Part shown: positions 32,480 through 41,985 of the stretch, piece after piece | How the letters are laid out: the number at the start of each line of letters is the position of its first letter | How positions within the stretch are numbered: the first letter of the stretch is position 1 | Assembly: GCF_003131185.1 (NCBI RefSeq) | Contig: NZ_QFFU01000034.1 | Coordinates: forward strand, 1 to 60,380 | DNA from: Pseudomonas ovata | GTDB taxonomy: Bacteria; Pseudomonadota; Gammaproteobacteria; Pseudomonadales; Pseudomonadaceae | Direction of reading: 5' to 3' | DNA length: 60,380 nucleotides | The notes under the pieces: generated by a model | What the model saw: only the letters and a program-made list of their open reading frames with translations | The model's database searches: none | What the model was told of the DNA's origin: nothing | Made by a program: the position numbers and the translations under genes

Positions 32480-34388
32480 GGGCAGCGGCCTCGGCGGTCG
32501 GTGCAGCGCCGCGTTCGGGGTTGAGGGAGCCGGCGTATTCAGGCTTGAGGTGACCGTTCTGGTCCAGCAGCCAGGCGTCCATGACCTGACGGACCACAGG
32601 CGCCGCGACGCCGGAGCCGGACTCGCCGTTCTCGACCATCACCGCCACCACGATCCTGGGGTTGTCGGCCGGAGCAAAGCCGACGAACAGGGCGTGGTCG
32701 CGATGGCGCTCCTGGACCTTGGTGCGGTCGTACTTCTCGCCCTGCTTGATGGCCACGACCTGGGCCGTACCACTCTTGCCGGCGATGCGGTATTGCGCAC
32801 CGACGGCTGCCTTGCGCGCGGTCCCGCGGGCACCGTGCATCACTTCCTGCATGCCGTGGTTGACCCGCGCCCAGTTATTGGGGTCGCGCAGGATGATGTC
32901 CGGCACCGGATTGGGATCGACCGGCGGCTGGCCTTCGATGGTCTTGGCCAGGTGCGGCCGAATCCACTTGCCCTTGCTGGCCACCAATGCCGTGGCCTGG
33001 GCCAGTTGCAGCGGTGTGGCCTGCATGTAGCCCTGGCCGATCCCCAGGATCAGCGTTTCGCCGGGGAACCAGGCCTGGCGGCGCGTGGTGCGCTTCCATT
33101 CCCGGGACGGCATCAGGCCGGGGGATTCTTCGAACATGTCCAGCGAGACCTTCTGGCCGATGCCGAACTTATTCATATAGACCGACAGCTTGTCGATGCC
33201 CAGCTTGTGCGCCAGGTCATAGAAGTAGGTGTCGTTGGAACGCATGATCGCGGTGTCCAGGTCGACCCAGCCGTCACCGGAGCGGTTCCAGTTACGGTAT
33301 TTGTGGTCATAGTTGGGCAACTGGTAGTAGCCGGGGTCGAATACCCGCGAGCCCGGCGTGACGGCGCCGCCGTCGAGCCCGGCAATGGCCACCGCCGGCT
33401 TGATGGTCGAGCCCGGCGGGTACAGGCCGCGCAGGATGCGGTTGAACAGCGGCCGGTCGATGGAATCGCGCAACTCGGCATAGGCCTTGAAGCTGATGCC
33501 GGTGACGAACAGGTTCGGGTCGAAGCTGGGGGCACTGACCATGGCCAGCACTTCACCGGTATTGGGGTCGAGCGCCACCACGGCACCGCGACGACCGCCC
33601 AGTGCCGCTTCGGCCGCTTCCTGCAGGTGAATGTCTAGGCTCAGGACAATGTCCTTGCCCGGCACCGGGTCGGTGCGCTTGAGCACCCGCAGCACCCGCC
33701 CGCGCGCGTTGGTTTCGACTTCTTCGTAGCCGACCTGGCCGTGCAGTTCGTTTTCATAGAACCGCTCGATGCCGGTCTTGCCGATGTGGTGGGTGCCACT
33801 GTAGGCGACCGGGTCGAGGGTCTTGAGCTCTTTCTCGTTGATGCGCCCGACATAACCCACCGAGTGCGCGAAATGCGCGCCCTGCGGGTAATGCCGCACC
33901 AGTTGCGCCACCACCTCGACCCCGGGCAGGCGGAACTGGTTGACCGCCACCAGGGCGATCTGCTCTTCGGTCAGCTCAAAGAGAATGGGCACCGGCTCGA
34001 ACGGCCGGCGCCCCTGTTTCATGCGCTTTTCGAAGATGGCCCGGTCATCGGGGCTCAGTTGCAGCACCTCGACGATGGTGTCGAGCACCCCGGCCCAGTC
34101 ACCGGCCCGTTCGCGGGTCATGCTCAGGCTGAAGCTGGGCCGGTTATCGGCGACCACCAGGCCATTGCGGTCGAAGATCAGGCCGCGGCTGGGCGGGATC
34201 GGCTGGACATGGACCCGGTTGTTCTCAGACAGCGTGGAGTGATAGTCGTACTGGATGACCTGCAGGTAATACAGGCGCGCAATCAGTACGCACACCAGCA
34301 GCACGATGGCCACGGCTCCGACCACGACACGGCTGCGCACCAGGCGTGCGTCTTTCTCGTGGTCTTTGAGGCGGATCGGCTGGGACAT
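32469..34388 (-). CDS. mrdA: Penicillin-binding protein 2 (elongation transpeptidase)
   Basis: Monofunctional class B PBP of the Rod complex. The 639-residue protein has one N-terminal membrane helix (about 20-42), a dimerisation/pedestal domain with PPSRGLIFDRNGLVVADN, and a transpeptidase domain with the active serine in PPGSTIKPAV. The KSGTAQ motif is near residue 545. It overlaps rodA and lies 12 bases after rlmH. Together with rodA, mltB, rlpA and dacA it forms a sidewall-growth operon. Confidence 0.95.
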   Translation of the reverse strand: MSQPIRLKDHEKDARLVRSRVVVGAVAIVLLVCVLIARLYYLQVIQYDYHSTLSENNRVHVQPIPPSRGLIFDRNGLVVADNRPSFSLSMTRERAGDWAGVLDTIVEVLQLSPDDRAIFEKRMKQGRRPFEPVPILFELTEEQIALVAVNQFRLPGVEVVAQLVRHYPQGAHFAHSVGYVGRINEKELKTLDPVAYSGTHHIGKTGIERFYENELHGQVGYEEVETNARGRVLRVLKRTDPVPGKDIVLSLDIHLQEAAEAALGGRRGAVVALDPNTGEVLAMVSAPSFDPNLFVTGISFKAYAELRDSIDRPLFNRILRGLYPPGSTIKPAVAIAGLDGGAVTPGSRVFDPGYYQLPNYDHKYRNWNRSGDGWVDLDTAIMRSNDTYFYDLAHKLGIDKLSVYMNKFGIGQKVSLDMFEESPGLMPSREWKRTTRRQAWFPGETLILGIGQGYMQATPLQLAQATALVASKGKWIRPHLAKTIEGQPPVDPNPVPDIILRDPNNWARVNHGMQEVMHGARGTARKAAVGAQYRIAGKSGTAQVVAIKQGEKYDRTKVQERHRDHALFVGFAPADNPRIVVAVMVENGESGSGVAAPVVRQVMDAWLLDQNGHLKPEYAGSLNPERGAAPTAEAAAREE

Positions 34389-34400
34389 TTGGAGGGCGAA

Positions 34401-34868
34401 CTACTTGTGGTAAGGGTGCCCGGACAGGACTGTCCAGGCGCGATAGATCTGTTCGCCGATCAGGATGCGTACCAGCGGATGCGGCAAGGTCAGCGGTGAC
34501 AGCGACCAGCGCTGTTCGCTGCGCGCGCACACCTCTGGCGCCAGCCCTTCCGGGCCGCCGACCATGAGGTTGACCGTGCGGGCATCCAGACGCCAGCGAT
34601 CGAGTTCACCGGCCAGTTGCTCGGTGCTCCAGGGCTTGCCCTGCACCTCGAGGGTCACGATCCGCTCGCCCGGTTGCACCTTGGCCAGCATGGCTTCGCC
34701 TTCCTGACGGATCAGGCGCGCCACGTCGGCGTTCTTGCCACGGGTGTTGAGCGCGATTTCGACCAGCTCAAGGGACAGCTCCGAAGGCAGGCGCTTGGCG
34801 TACTCGTGCCAGCCCTCTTCGACCCACTTGGGCATGCGCGAGCCTACGGCAATCAGGCGGATACGCAC
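34401..34868 (-). CDS. rlmH: 23S rRNA pseudouridine(1915) N3-methyltransferase
   Basis: SPOUT methyltransferase that modifies helix 69 of the assembled 70S ribosome. The 155-residue protein has the start MRIRLIAVG, the SAM-binding knot LMVGGPEGLAPEV and the C-terminal HPLVRILIGEQIYRAW with the tail HPYHK. It follows rsfS by 9 bases. Confidence 0.96.
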   Translation of the reverse strand: MRIRLIAVGSRMPKWVEEGWHEYAKRLPSELSLELVEIALNTRGKNADVARLIRQEGEAMLAKVQPGERIVTLEVQGKPWSTEQLAGELDRWRLDARTVNLMVGGPEGLAPEVCARSEQRWSLSPLTLPHPLVRILIGEQIYRAWTVLSGHPYHK

Positions 34869-34877
34869 GACAGCGGC

Positions 34878-35264
34878 TTATTCGAAACCTGGGGTGTGAT
34901 GCGCCGCGCTGGCGGCGCGGCTTTGTTCGGCGCCCTGCCACAGGCGTTCGAGGTCATAGAACTGACGGGCAGCGGCGGTCATCACGTGCACCACGACGTC
35001 GCCCAGGTCCAGCAGCACCCAGTCGCTGTCGCCCTTGCCTTCTTCGCTCAGCGGTTGCACGCCGGCGGCCTTGACCTTTTCACGCACGCTGTCGACCAGG
35101 GCGTTGAGCTGGCGGTTGGAAGTACCGGTGCAGATCAGCATGTAGTCGGCGATGCTGGTCTTGTCTCGTACATCAATGGCTAGAATGTCGGCGCCTTTTA
35201 CATCTTCCAGTGCGGCGGTGGCCAGCTTGACGACTTCTTCACTGTTCAATTTCTGCTTGGTCAT
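34878..35264 (-). CDS. rsfS: Ribosome silencing factor RsfS
   Basis: Binds uL14 on the 50S subunit and blocks subunit joining in nutrient limitation. The 128-residue protein has SIADYMLICTGTSNRQL, GDSDWVLLDLGDVVVHVM and the FYDLERLW motif characteristic of the RsfS/Iojap family. It is encoded with nadD and rlmH as in most proteobacteria. Confidence 0.95.
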   Translation of the reverse strand: MTKQKLNSEEVVKLATAALEDVKGADILAIDVRDKTSIADYMLICTGTSNRQLNALVDSVREKVKAAGVQPLSEEGKGDSDWVLLDLGDVVVHVMTAAARQFYDLERLWQGAEQSRAASAAHHTPGFE

Positions 35265-35320
35265 AAAAACTCATTCACTCATCAATGTGGACACACCCTG
35301 TGGCTTGCCATGCAAGCGTA

Positions 35321-36001
35321 TCAGGGCGCTCCGTCGGTCTTCGGCGCACGGTACAGCCCGTGCGCTTCGATATAGGCCAGAACCGCATCCGGTACCAGAA
35401 AGCGTACCGATCGGCCATCGGCCAGTAATTGGCGGATCTGGGTGGCCGACACCGATAGCGGTGTCTGCCAGACAAACGTAATGTTCCCGCCAGGCCCCGG
35501 CAGGGCCAACGGGTCGCTGACGGCCCGCGCCGCCAGCAGGTTGCGCAAGGCTTCGGGCGGTTCGCTGTCCGCATCCGGACGTTGCAGCACCACGATGTGG
35601 CAATGTTCCAGCAATTGTTCCCAGCGGTGCCAGGCCGGCAGGCTGCAAAACGCATCCCACCCCAGCAACAGGAACAGTTGATCGTCGGGGTCCATCCCGG
35701 TCCGCATCGACTCCAGGGTGTCGAGGGTGTACGACGGCTTGTCGCGCGCCAGCTCACGGTCATCCACCGTCAGCGGTGCCACCCCGGCCACAGCGCAACG
35801 CACCATGGCCAGGCGATCCCGGGCCGAGACGCTCGGCAGTTCGCGGTGCGGCGGCCGGGCACTGGGCGTCAGGCGCAGCTCGTCGAGACCGAGCAACTCG
35901 GCGACTTCAAGGGCTCCACGCAAATGACCGATGTGCACCGGATCGAACGTGCCGCCCAACATGCCGATGCGCCTGGGCAAGGCGGGCGCGGACTGGCTCA
36001 A
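35321..36001 (-). CDS. nadD: Nicotinate-nucleotide adenylyltransferase
   Basis: Makes deamido-NAD from NaMN and ATP. The 226-residue nucleotidyltransferase shows the GGTFDPVHIGHL motif at residues 16-27, GWDAFCSLPAWHRWE in the middle and the SVSATQIRQLL signature near the C-terminus. It abuts proA (one base between ORFs), indicating cotranscription. Confidence 0.95.
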   Translation of the reverse strand: MSQSAPALPRRIGMLGGTFDPVHIGHLRGALEVAELLGLDELRLTPSARPPHRELPSVSARDRLAMVRCAVAGVAPLTVDDRELARDKPSYTLDTLESMRTGMDPDDQLFLLLGWDAFCSLPAWHRWEQLLEHCHIVVLQRPDADSEPPEALRNLLAARAVSDPLALPGPGGNITFVWQTPLSVSATQIRQLLADGRSVRFLVPDAVLAYIEAHGLYRAPKTDGAP

Positions 36002-36002
36002 G

Positions 36003-37274
36003 TCAGACAGGCTCCTGTCCGCGCAACTGGCCGTCGCCGATCACGATGTATTTCTCGCACGTCAGCCCTTCCAGCCCGACCGGGCCGCGAGCGTGCAGCT
36101 TGTCGGTGGAAATGCCGATTTCGGCACCCAGGCCGTATTCAAAGCCGTCGGCAAAGCAGGTCGGTGCGTTGACCATCACCGAGCTGGAGTCGACCTCGGC
36201 CATGAAGCGCCGGATCTGCCCTTGATGCTCGGACACGATACCGTCACTGTGGTGCGAGCCGTAGTGGTTGATGTGCTCGATGGCCTCATCCAGGCTGGCC
36301 ACGACACGGATCGACAGGATCGCCGCCAGGTATTCGGTGTGCCAGTCGTCTTCGGTGGCCGGCAGGGCGTCGATCAGGGCGCGGGTGCGCTCGCAGCCGC
36401 GCAGCTCGACGCCCTTTTCACGCAATTGCGCGGCCATGGGCGGCAGGAAGTCGGCGGCCACGGCCTGATCGACCAGCAGGGTTTCCATGGCACCGCAGAT
36501 ACCGTAGCGGTAGGTCTTGGCGTTAAAGGCGATCTGCTGGCCCTTGCTCAGGTCGGCATGGGCGCTGATGTAGATATGGCAGATGCCGTCCAGGTGCTTG
36601 ATGACCGGCACACGGGCATCGCGGCTGATGCGCTCGATCAGGCCCTTGCCGCCACGCGGAACGATCACGTCGACGAACTCGGGCATGGTGATCAGGGCGC
36701 CGACCGCTGCGCGATCAGTGGTTTCGACCACTTGTACGACGCCCGCCGGCAGACCGGCTTCGCTCAGGCCACGCGCGATGCAGGCGGCAATGGCGCGGTT
36801 GGAGTGAATGGCTTCGGAGCCGCCGCGCAGGATGGTCGCGTTGCCGGACTTCAGGCACAGGCTGGCGGCATCGATGGTCACGTTCGGCCGCGACTCGTAG
36901 ATGATGCCGACCACGCCCAGCGGCACGCGCATCTTGCCCACCTGGATACCGGACGGTCGATGACTCATGTCGCGGATCGCGCCGACCGGGTCCGGCAGGC
37001 TGGCCACCTGACGCAGCCCGACGATCATGCTGTCGATGCGTGCAGGGGTCAGCGCCAGGCGATCGAGCAAGGCCGGCTCCAGGCCATTGGCGCGGCCGTG
37101 GGCCAGGTCTTGCTCGTTGGCAGCCGACAGTTCGGCGCGCGCAGCGTCCAGCGCGGCGGCGGTGGCCAGCAAGGCGCGGTTCTTCTGCGCGGTGCTGGCC
37201 CGGCCGATCACACGCGAGGCTTGGCGGGCGGCGCTTCCCAGGCGGGTCATGTAGTCAAGAACAGACTCGGTCAT
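36003..37274 (-). CDS. proA: Gamma-glutamyl phosphate reductase
   Basis: NADPH-dependent second step of proline synthesis. The 423-residue aldehyde-dehydrogenase-fold protein has GVVGIIYESRPNVT, LKSGNATILRGGSEA, VIVPRGGKGLIERI and the catalytic Cys in YGICGAMETLLV. The ATG at 37274 starts the conserved MTESVLDYM. It is the first gene of the minus-strand cluster running to lipA, so its promoter probably lies in 37275-37540, shared with divergent mpg. Confidence 0.95.
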   Translation of the reverse strand: MTESVLDYMTRLGSAARQASRVIGRASTAQKNRALLATAAALDAARAELSAANEQDLAHGRANGLEPALLDRLALTPARIDSMIVGLRQVASLPDPVGAIRDMSHRPSGIQVGKMRVPLGVVGIIYESRPNVTIDAASLCLKSGNATILRGGSEAIHSNRAIAACIARGLSEAGLPAGVVQVVETTDRAAVGALITMPEFVDVIVPRGGKGLIERISRDARVPVIKHLDGICHIYISAHADLSKGQQIAFNAKTYRYGICGAMETLLVDQAVAADFLPPMAAQLREKGVELRGCERTRALIDALPATEDDWHTEYLAAILSIRVVASLDEAIEHINHYGSHHSDGIVSEHQGQIRRFMAEVDSSSVMVNAPTCFADGFEYGLGAEIGISTDKLHARGPVGLEGLTCEKYIVIGDGQLRGQEPV

Positions 37275-37503
37275 GGTCTCAGGAGGTCTTGGCAAAGAGG
37301 AAAGCGGTCGATTATAGCTGTCGGGCCGCCCGAACGACAGCGCAGACAGGCGGATGGTCGACATCCTTGCAAAATCTTCATTAACACCGTGTCTCACAGG
37401 CTTTACAGATGACCCCGACTGCCCAAGCCCCTATCTTGTCATTTCCAGAAACAACAAAGCGTAGCCAACCCAAGGTTTGAGCTGCATTCCAGCCCGCCCT
37501 TGT

Positions 37504-37509
37504 TATGAT
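37504..37509 (+). promoter_or_regulatory. Putative -10 box of mpg
   Basis: TATGAT followed by a GC-rich start region lies 31 bases before the mpg ATG. The -35 element is not clear. Confidence 0.4.
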
Positions 37510-37539
37510 TCTGCGCCTTGCCCCTGCACGCGAGCCTTT

Positions 37540-38208
37540 ATGCCCACAGCCCTGCCCGACTGTTTCTTCAACCGTGACGCCCAGGTACTGGCCCGCGACC
37601 TGCTGGGCAAGGTCATTCGCCACAAGGTCGGCGAGCTGTGGCTGGCCGCACGCATCATCGAGACCGAAGCGTATTACCTGGCCGACAAAGGCAGCCATGC
37701 TTCGCTGGGCTATACCGAAAAGCGCCGGGCGCTGTTTCTCGATGGCGGGCATATCTACATGTATTACGCCCGGGGCGGCGATTCGTTGAATTTCAGTGCC
37801 CAGGGGCCCGGCAATGCCGTGCTGATCAAGTCCGGCATGCCGTGGACGGACGACGTCAGCGATGCCAATGCCCTGGCGCAGATGCAACTGAACAACCCCG
37901 ACGCCAGCGGGCACCTGCGTGACCCGCAGCGCCTGTGCGCCGGACAGACCTTGTTGTGTCGGGCCCTGGGCCTGAAAGTGCCGGTGTGGGACGGGCAGCG
38001 TTTCGATCCTGAGCGCTTGTTCGTCGAAGACGTGGGCCTTGAGCCGCGCATTATCCAGACCACCCGCCTGGGCATCCCGGCCGGGCGCGACGAGCACCTG
38101 ATGTACCGCTTCGTGGACGCCGAACAAGCCCGCTGGTGCACACGGAACCCACTGCGTCGCGGTCAGGTCGAAGGCCGCGATTACTTTTATCTGGATCAAG
38201 GAAACTGA
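37540..38208 (+). CDS. mpg: 3-methyladenine DNA glycosylase (Aag/Mpg family)
   Basis: Base-excision glycosylase of the mammalian AAG fold. The 222-residue protein has LARDLLGKVI at the N-terminus, the catalytic Glu in IIETEAYYL, SHASLGYTEKRRALFLDGG and the CRALG/LFVEDVG C-terminal motifs. The ATG at 37540 begins the family-like sequence; the TTG-initiated extension upstream is Cys/Pro rich and implausible. This is the second alkylbase glycosylase in the window, besides the AlkA domain at 8058. The next gene starts 2 bases later. Confidence 0.93.
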   Translation: MPTALPDCFFNRDAQVLARDLLGKVIRHKVGELWLAARIIETEAYYLADKGSHASLGYTEKRRALFLDGGHIYMYYARGGDSLNFSAQGPGNAVLIKSGMPWTDDVSDANALAQMQLNNPDASGHLRDPQRLCAGQTLLCRALGLKVPVWDGQRFDPERLFVEDVGLEPRIIQTTRLGIPAGRDEHLMYRFVDAEQARWCTRNPLRRGQVEGRDYFYLDQGN

Positions 38209-38210
38209 CC

Positions 38211-39533
38211 ATGGGTCACTGGCTTGACGGCATTACCGGCTGGCTGACGGCCAACCCTTCCTGGGTGGCGGTGGCCATTTTTGTCGTGGCGTTTGTCGAA
38301 TGCGTAGCGATTGCCGGGATCGTGGTCCCGGGCACTGTGCTGATGTTCGCCATCGCCGCCCTGGCCGGCAGCGGCATCCTGCCGCTGGGCGAGGTGTTGC
38401 TGCTGGGCATTCTCGGCGGCCTGCTGGGTGACCTGGTGTCGTACTTTCTGGGCCGGCACTTTCATCAGAACATCCGCCGCTTGCCAGGGCTGCGCTCGCA
38501 CCCGGAGTGGATGACAGGCGCAGAAGCCTATTTCCAGCGCTACGGCATTGCCAGTTTGCTGGTGGGCCGCTTCATCGGGCCGCTGCGGCCGATGCTACCG
38601 ATGATCGCCGGCATGTGCGACATGCCGTTCATACGTTTCCTGGCGGTCAGCATCATTGCCGCCATCGGCTGGTCGATTGCCTACCTGTTGCCGGGCTGGG
38701 CCGCCGGTGCGGCCATTCGCCTGCCACTGCCGGAAGGATTCTGGAGCGAAGCGGCGGTGGTCGGTGCCGGTCTTGCGATCCTGTTCGGGCTGAGCATCCA
38801 GAGCAGCATGCGCCAGCAACGCTATGCCACCAAGCTGATCAGCGGCCTGTGCCTGTTGGTGATGGCGGCCTTGTTCGTTGGCTGGCCGCACCTGGACCGC
38901 TTCGATCAGGGCCTGATGACACTGATTCAGGAGCACCGCAGCGCAACGGCGCAAAACATCGTGCTGCTGGTGACCAGCCTGGGCGACTTCAAGGCCCAGT
39001 TGCTGGCCGCCTGCGTGGTGATCCTGGCCCTGGCGATCGCCCGCCAATGGCGGCATGCTGCCTTTGCATTGATGACCCTGCTGGGCACCGCGCTGGCCAA
39101 CGGTGCGCTCAAGCTGCTGTTCGCCCGCGCCCGCCCGGATGTGCTGCTTGACCCGCTGAGCAGCTACAGCATGCCCAGCGGCCACAGCTCGGCGGCCTTT
39201 GCGCTGTTCATGACCCTGGCCGTACTGGCCGGCCGCAGCCAGCCGGTGCGCCTGCGCCTGGCCTGGCTGGTGCTGGGTGCGATTCCTGCGCTGTCGATTG
39301 CCCTGTCGCGGGTGTACCTGGGGGTGCACTGGCCGACCGACATTCTTGCCGGCATGATGCTGGCACTGGGCATCTGCGCCGCCAGCCTGACCATCATCCA
39401 GCACCGCACGCCGCTGCCGGCCATGTCGCCACGGGTGTGGTGGCTGTTGCTACCGGCCGTGACCGCGCTGCTGGGCGTGTTCGCGGTCAATGCGCTGTCG
39501 CACGCGATGCAGCGCTACCAGTACCTGCCCTGA
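38211..39533 (+). CDS. DedA-PAP2 fusion: bifunctional DedA / phosphatase membrane protein
   Basis: A 440-residue polytopic protein. Residues 1-200 are a DedA/SNARE-associated domain (VVPGTVLMFAIAALAGSG, LLGDLVSYFLGRHF, RFIGPLRPMLPMIAGMC). Residues about 225-430 are a PAP2 phosphatase with all three signature blocks (KLLFARARPD, PSGHSSAAF, SRVYLGVHWPTDILAG). This pairing suggests flipping plus dephosphorylation of an isoprenoid or glycerophospho-lipid, e.g. undecaprenyl pyrophosphate recycling; that is inference. The ATG at 38211 follows the mpg stop by 2 bases. Confidence 0.9.
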   Translation: MGHWLDGITGWLTANPSWVAVAIFVVAFVECVAIAGIVVPGTVLMFAIAALAGSGILPLGEVLLLGILGGLLGDLVSYFLGRHFHQNIRRLPGLRSHPEWMTGAEAYFQRYGIASLLVGRFIGPLRPMLPMIAGMCDMPFIRFLAVSIIAAIGWSIAYLLPGWAAGAAIRLPLPEGFWSEAAVVGAGLAILFGLSIQSSMRQQRYATKLISGLCLLVMAALFVGWPHLDRFDQGLMTLIQEHRSATAQNIVLLVTSLGDFKAQLLAACVVILALAIARQWRHAAFALMTLLGTALANGALKLLFARARPDVLLDPLSSYSMPSGHSSAAFALFMTLAVLAGRSQPVRLRLAWLVLGAIPALSIALSRVYLGVHWPTDILAGMMLALGICAASLTIIQHRTPLPAMSPRVWWLLLPAVTALLGVFAVNALSHAMQRYQYLP

Positions 39534-39539
39534 GCGCAG

Positions 39540-40124
39540 TCAGCCGTCGCCCTGCAGGTCGTCGAGCAGGTTCTGGATCGCTTCAAGACGATCCTCGGGA
39601 TCGTCGATTTCCAGCAGGTCGATCTTGTCCTGCTCGCTGAACGGCAGCAGGTAGGCCAACTGATTGGCCAGCGACTGCTGCCCCTGGGCCTCCAGGCCCA
39701 TGTTCAGCGCGGCGACCATGGGGTGCTCGGCCAGGGCATGCAGCAGCGCCACCAGGTCGGCGTCCTCTTCCTGCAAGGGCCGCTCCGGCAGGTCTTCGAG
39801 CCACTGTACGTCGGCGACCAGCAGTTGATCGCGCTGCACCTCGGCATGCGTGACCCGAAAGCGTCGCCCGCCCACTACACGAATGCCCAACAGGCCGTTG
39901 TCCTGCTGCTGGAAGTCGCAGACCTGCGCCTCGCAGCCAATCAGCGCATAGCCGTCCGGGGCGACACCGACCTCGCGGCCTTCGGTAATGCATACCACGC
40001 CAAAACTCTCACCGCGTTTCATGCACCGGCCGATCATGTCCAGATAGCGGGCCTCGAACAGTTGCAGGTCCAGTACACACCCGGGAAACAGCACCGCATT
40101 GAGCGGGAAAAGCGGCAACGTCAT
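39540..40124 (-). CDS. LON N-terminal (substrate-binding) domain protein
   Basis: A 194-residue cytosolic protein made of a single Lon substrate-binding domain (LPLFPLNAVLFPGCVLDLQL, FEARYLDMIGRCM, FGVVCITEGREVG). It has no ATPase or protease module. The role is unknown; such proteins may act as adaptors or substrate binders. The ATG at 40124 begins the domain. It is convergent with the DedA-PAP2 gene and shares orientation with lrgAB. Confidence 0.85.
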   Translation of the reverse strand: MTLPLFPLNAVLFPGCVLDLQLFEARYLDMIGRCMKRGESFGVVCITEGREVGVAPDGYALIGCEAQVCDFQQQDNGLLGIRVVGGRRFRVTHAEVQRDQLLVADVQWLEDLPERPLQEEDADLVALLHALAEHPMVAALNMGLEAQGQQSLANQLAYLLPFSEQDKIDLLEIDDPEDRLEAIQNLLDDLQGDG

Positions 40125-40135
40125 AACAGGTTCCT

Positions 40136-40852
40136 TCAAACGATCAAAGACACCGCCAAGGGCAGGCATAATGCCGTGGCCACGCCCATCAGGCTCATGG
40201 CCAGCGCGGCGAATGCCCCGGTTTCTTCACCCTCCTGCAAGGCCAGCGAAGTGCCCACCGCATGTGCAGTCAGGCCTAGCGCCATGCCACGCGCCGCAGG
40301 ATGATCGACCCGGGCCCATGACAGCAAGGCCGGACCGCAGATCGCCCCCAGCACGCCGGTAATCAGCACGAACACCGCCGCCAGCGCGGCGACCCCGCCC
40401 ATCTGCTCGGCCACCAGCATGGCAATGGGTGAAGTCACTGACTTGGGCGCCATGGTCATCAGCATCATGTGATTGGCCCCCAGTAACGAGCCCAGCAGCA
40501 GGCAGGCCCCGGTGGCGAAGACACCACCCAGCACCAGCGTAGTCAAGGTTGGCCAGAACAACTGGCGAATCCGGCGCAGATTCAGATAAAGCGGCACGGC
40601 CAGCGCCACGGTGGCCGGCCCCAGCAACACACCGAGGATTTCGGTGCTCTTGCGGTATTCGCCGTATTCGATTGCGCACGCCAGCAGGATGCCGATCAGG
40701 ATCAGCATCGACACCAGCACCGGCTGCAGGAAGATCCAGCGGGTGCGCTCATAGGCGGCAACCGCCAGTTGGTAGGCGGCCAGCGTGATGCCGATGCCGA
40801 ACAACGGGTGATGGATCACCGACACCCAGGCGCCATGCCAGTCCAGCATCAT
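40136..40852 (-). CDS. LrgB/CidB family membrane protein
   Basis: A 238-residue inner-membrane protein with about seven helices and the LrgB signature (LLGANHMMLMTMAPKSVTSPIA, AVFVLITGVLGAI, GLTAHAVGTSLAL). The family is linked to murein hydrolase and cell-death control in staphylococci and to glycolate/pyruvate-type transport elsewhere. It is coupled to the LrgA gene by a 4-base ATGA overlap. No LysR or LytR regulator is adjacent. Confidence 0.9.
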   Translation of the reverse strand: MMLDWHGAWVSVIHHPLFGIGITLAAYQLAVAAYERTRWIFLQPVLVSMLILIGILLACAIEYGEYRKSTEILGVLLGPATVALAVPLYLNLRRIRQLFWPTLTTLVLGGVFATGACLLLGSLLGANHMMLMTMAPKSVTSPIAMLVAEQMGGVAALAAVFVLITGVLGAICGPALLSWARVDHPAARGMALGLTAHAVGTSLALQEGEETGAFAALAMSLMGVATALCLPLAVSLIV

Positions 40853-41211
40853 GAGGGCTCCTTGTGGCGTGCCTGACGCTCGGCCAGTTTTTGCATCAGG
40901 ACCCCGACAAAGATCATCGACAGGACCAGCGACACCACCAGCGTTGCGATAATGGCCCAGAAGTCCTCGGCGATGGCGGCGGCATACGCCATCACGCCCA
41001 CCGCCGGCGGCACCAGCAACAGCGGCAGATAGCGCAGCAGGCTGCTGGCGGCCTGGCCGATGGGCTCGTCCACCTCGCCGCGCACCAGCAGAAACGCCAG
41101 CAGCAGGATCATGCCGATGATCGGCCCGGGCAACACCGGTATGAACAGGTGATTGAGCGCAGTTCCCAGCAACTGGAACAAGACCAGCGCCGTCAGTCCT
41201 CGTAGCAGCAT
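40849..41211 (-). CDS. CidA/LrgA family holin-like protein
   Basis: A 120-residue protein with four membrane helices (LVLFQLLGTALNHLFIPVLP, GPIIGMILLLAFLL, YLPLLLVPPAVGVMAY and a last helix), a standard LrgA layout with a short charged C-terminus. It is the partner of the LrgB protein encoded directly downstream. Confidence 0.88.
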   Translation of the reverse strand: MLLRGLTALVLFQLLGTALNHLFIPVLPGPIIGMILLLAFLLVRGEVDEPIGQAASSLLRYLPLLLVPPAVGVMAYAAAIAEDFWAIIATLVVSLVLSMIFVGVLMQKLAERQARHKEPS

Positions 41212-41386
41212 GCGTGACTCTCGCAGATGACCATTCGCGGCGCCATTATAGGCATGCTCGGGCGCAGGCTATAGACCACCATCGATAGCCCCTGCAGAAC
41301 TTGACCAACCCGCCTGCCTCTGCTGATCTTCAGCAGCCCGCACGACGGAGCATCCATTCAATGCACGACACCTCAAGGAGAGAGAC

Positions 41387-41842
41387 ATGCCTTATGTACC
41401 GGCAGCTCAACTGGCTGATTATGTGGGTCAGGACCTGGGACATTCCGACTGGCTGACCATCGACCAGGAGCGCATCGACCTGTTTGCCGAAGCCACCGGC
41501 GACTTTCAATTCATTCACGTAGACCCGGTCAAGGCCGCGCAAACGCCGTTTGGCGGCACCATTGCCCACGGTTTTCTGTCGCTGTCGCTGATTCCAAAAC
41601 TCATGGGCGACCTGCTGGTGTTGCCTGAAGGGCTGAAAATGGTGGTCAACTATGGCCTGGACAGTGTGCGTTTCATCCAGCCGGTGGCCGTGGGCTCACG
41701 GGTGCGGCTCAAGCTGCAACTCACCGACGTCACGGAAAAGAAACCCGGCCAGTGGCTGCTCAAGGGCACCGTGACCCTGGAAATCGAAGGCCAGGACAAG
41801 CCGGCCTATATCGCCGAACCCCTGACCTTGTGCTTCGTATAA
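41387..41842 (+). CDS. MaoC-family (R)-enoyl-CoA hydratase
   Basis: A 151-residue hot-dog-fold hydratase. Its N-terminal part shows the hydratase-2 motif with catalytic Asp/His (EATGDFQFIHVDPVKA) and GGTIAHGFLSLSLIP. It probably hydrates enoyl-CoA in beta-oxidation or polyhydroxyalkanoate supply; the substrate is unproven. AAGGAGAGAG gives a strong SD. It is monocistronic. Confidence 0.88.
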   Translation: MPYVPAAQLADYVGQDLGHSDWLTIDQERIDLFAEATGDFQFIHVDPVKAAQTPFGGTIAHGFLSLSLIPKLMGDLLVLPEGLKMVVNYGLDSVRFIQPVAVGSRVRLKLQLTDVTEKKPGQWLLKGTVTLEIEGQDKPAYIAEPLTLCFV

Positions 41843-41985
41843 CGCCGATGGGCAAGAAACAGTCGTACTGACTGTTTCGCCGCCCTGACACGCTGCGGCA
41901 TACTCGCGCCTGTTGTATCGCACTTTTGTGCGTCTGGCCCACGCCCGGCGCACACCCCCCGATAGATACCTCGTCGAGACCTGAC

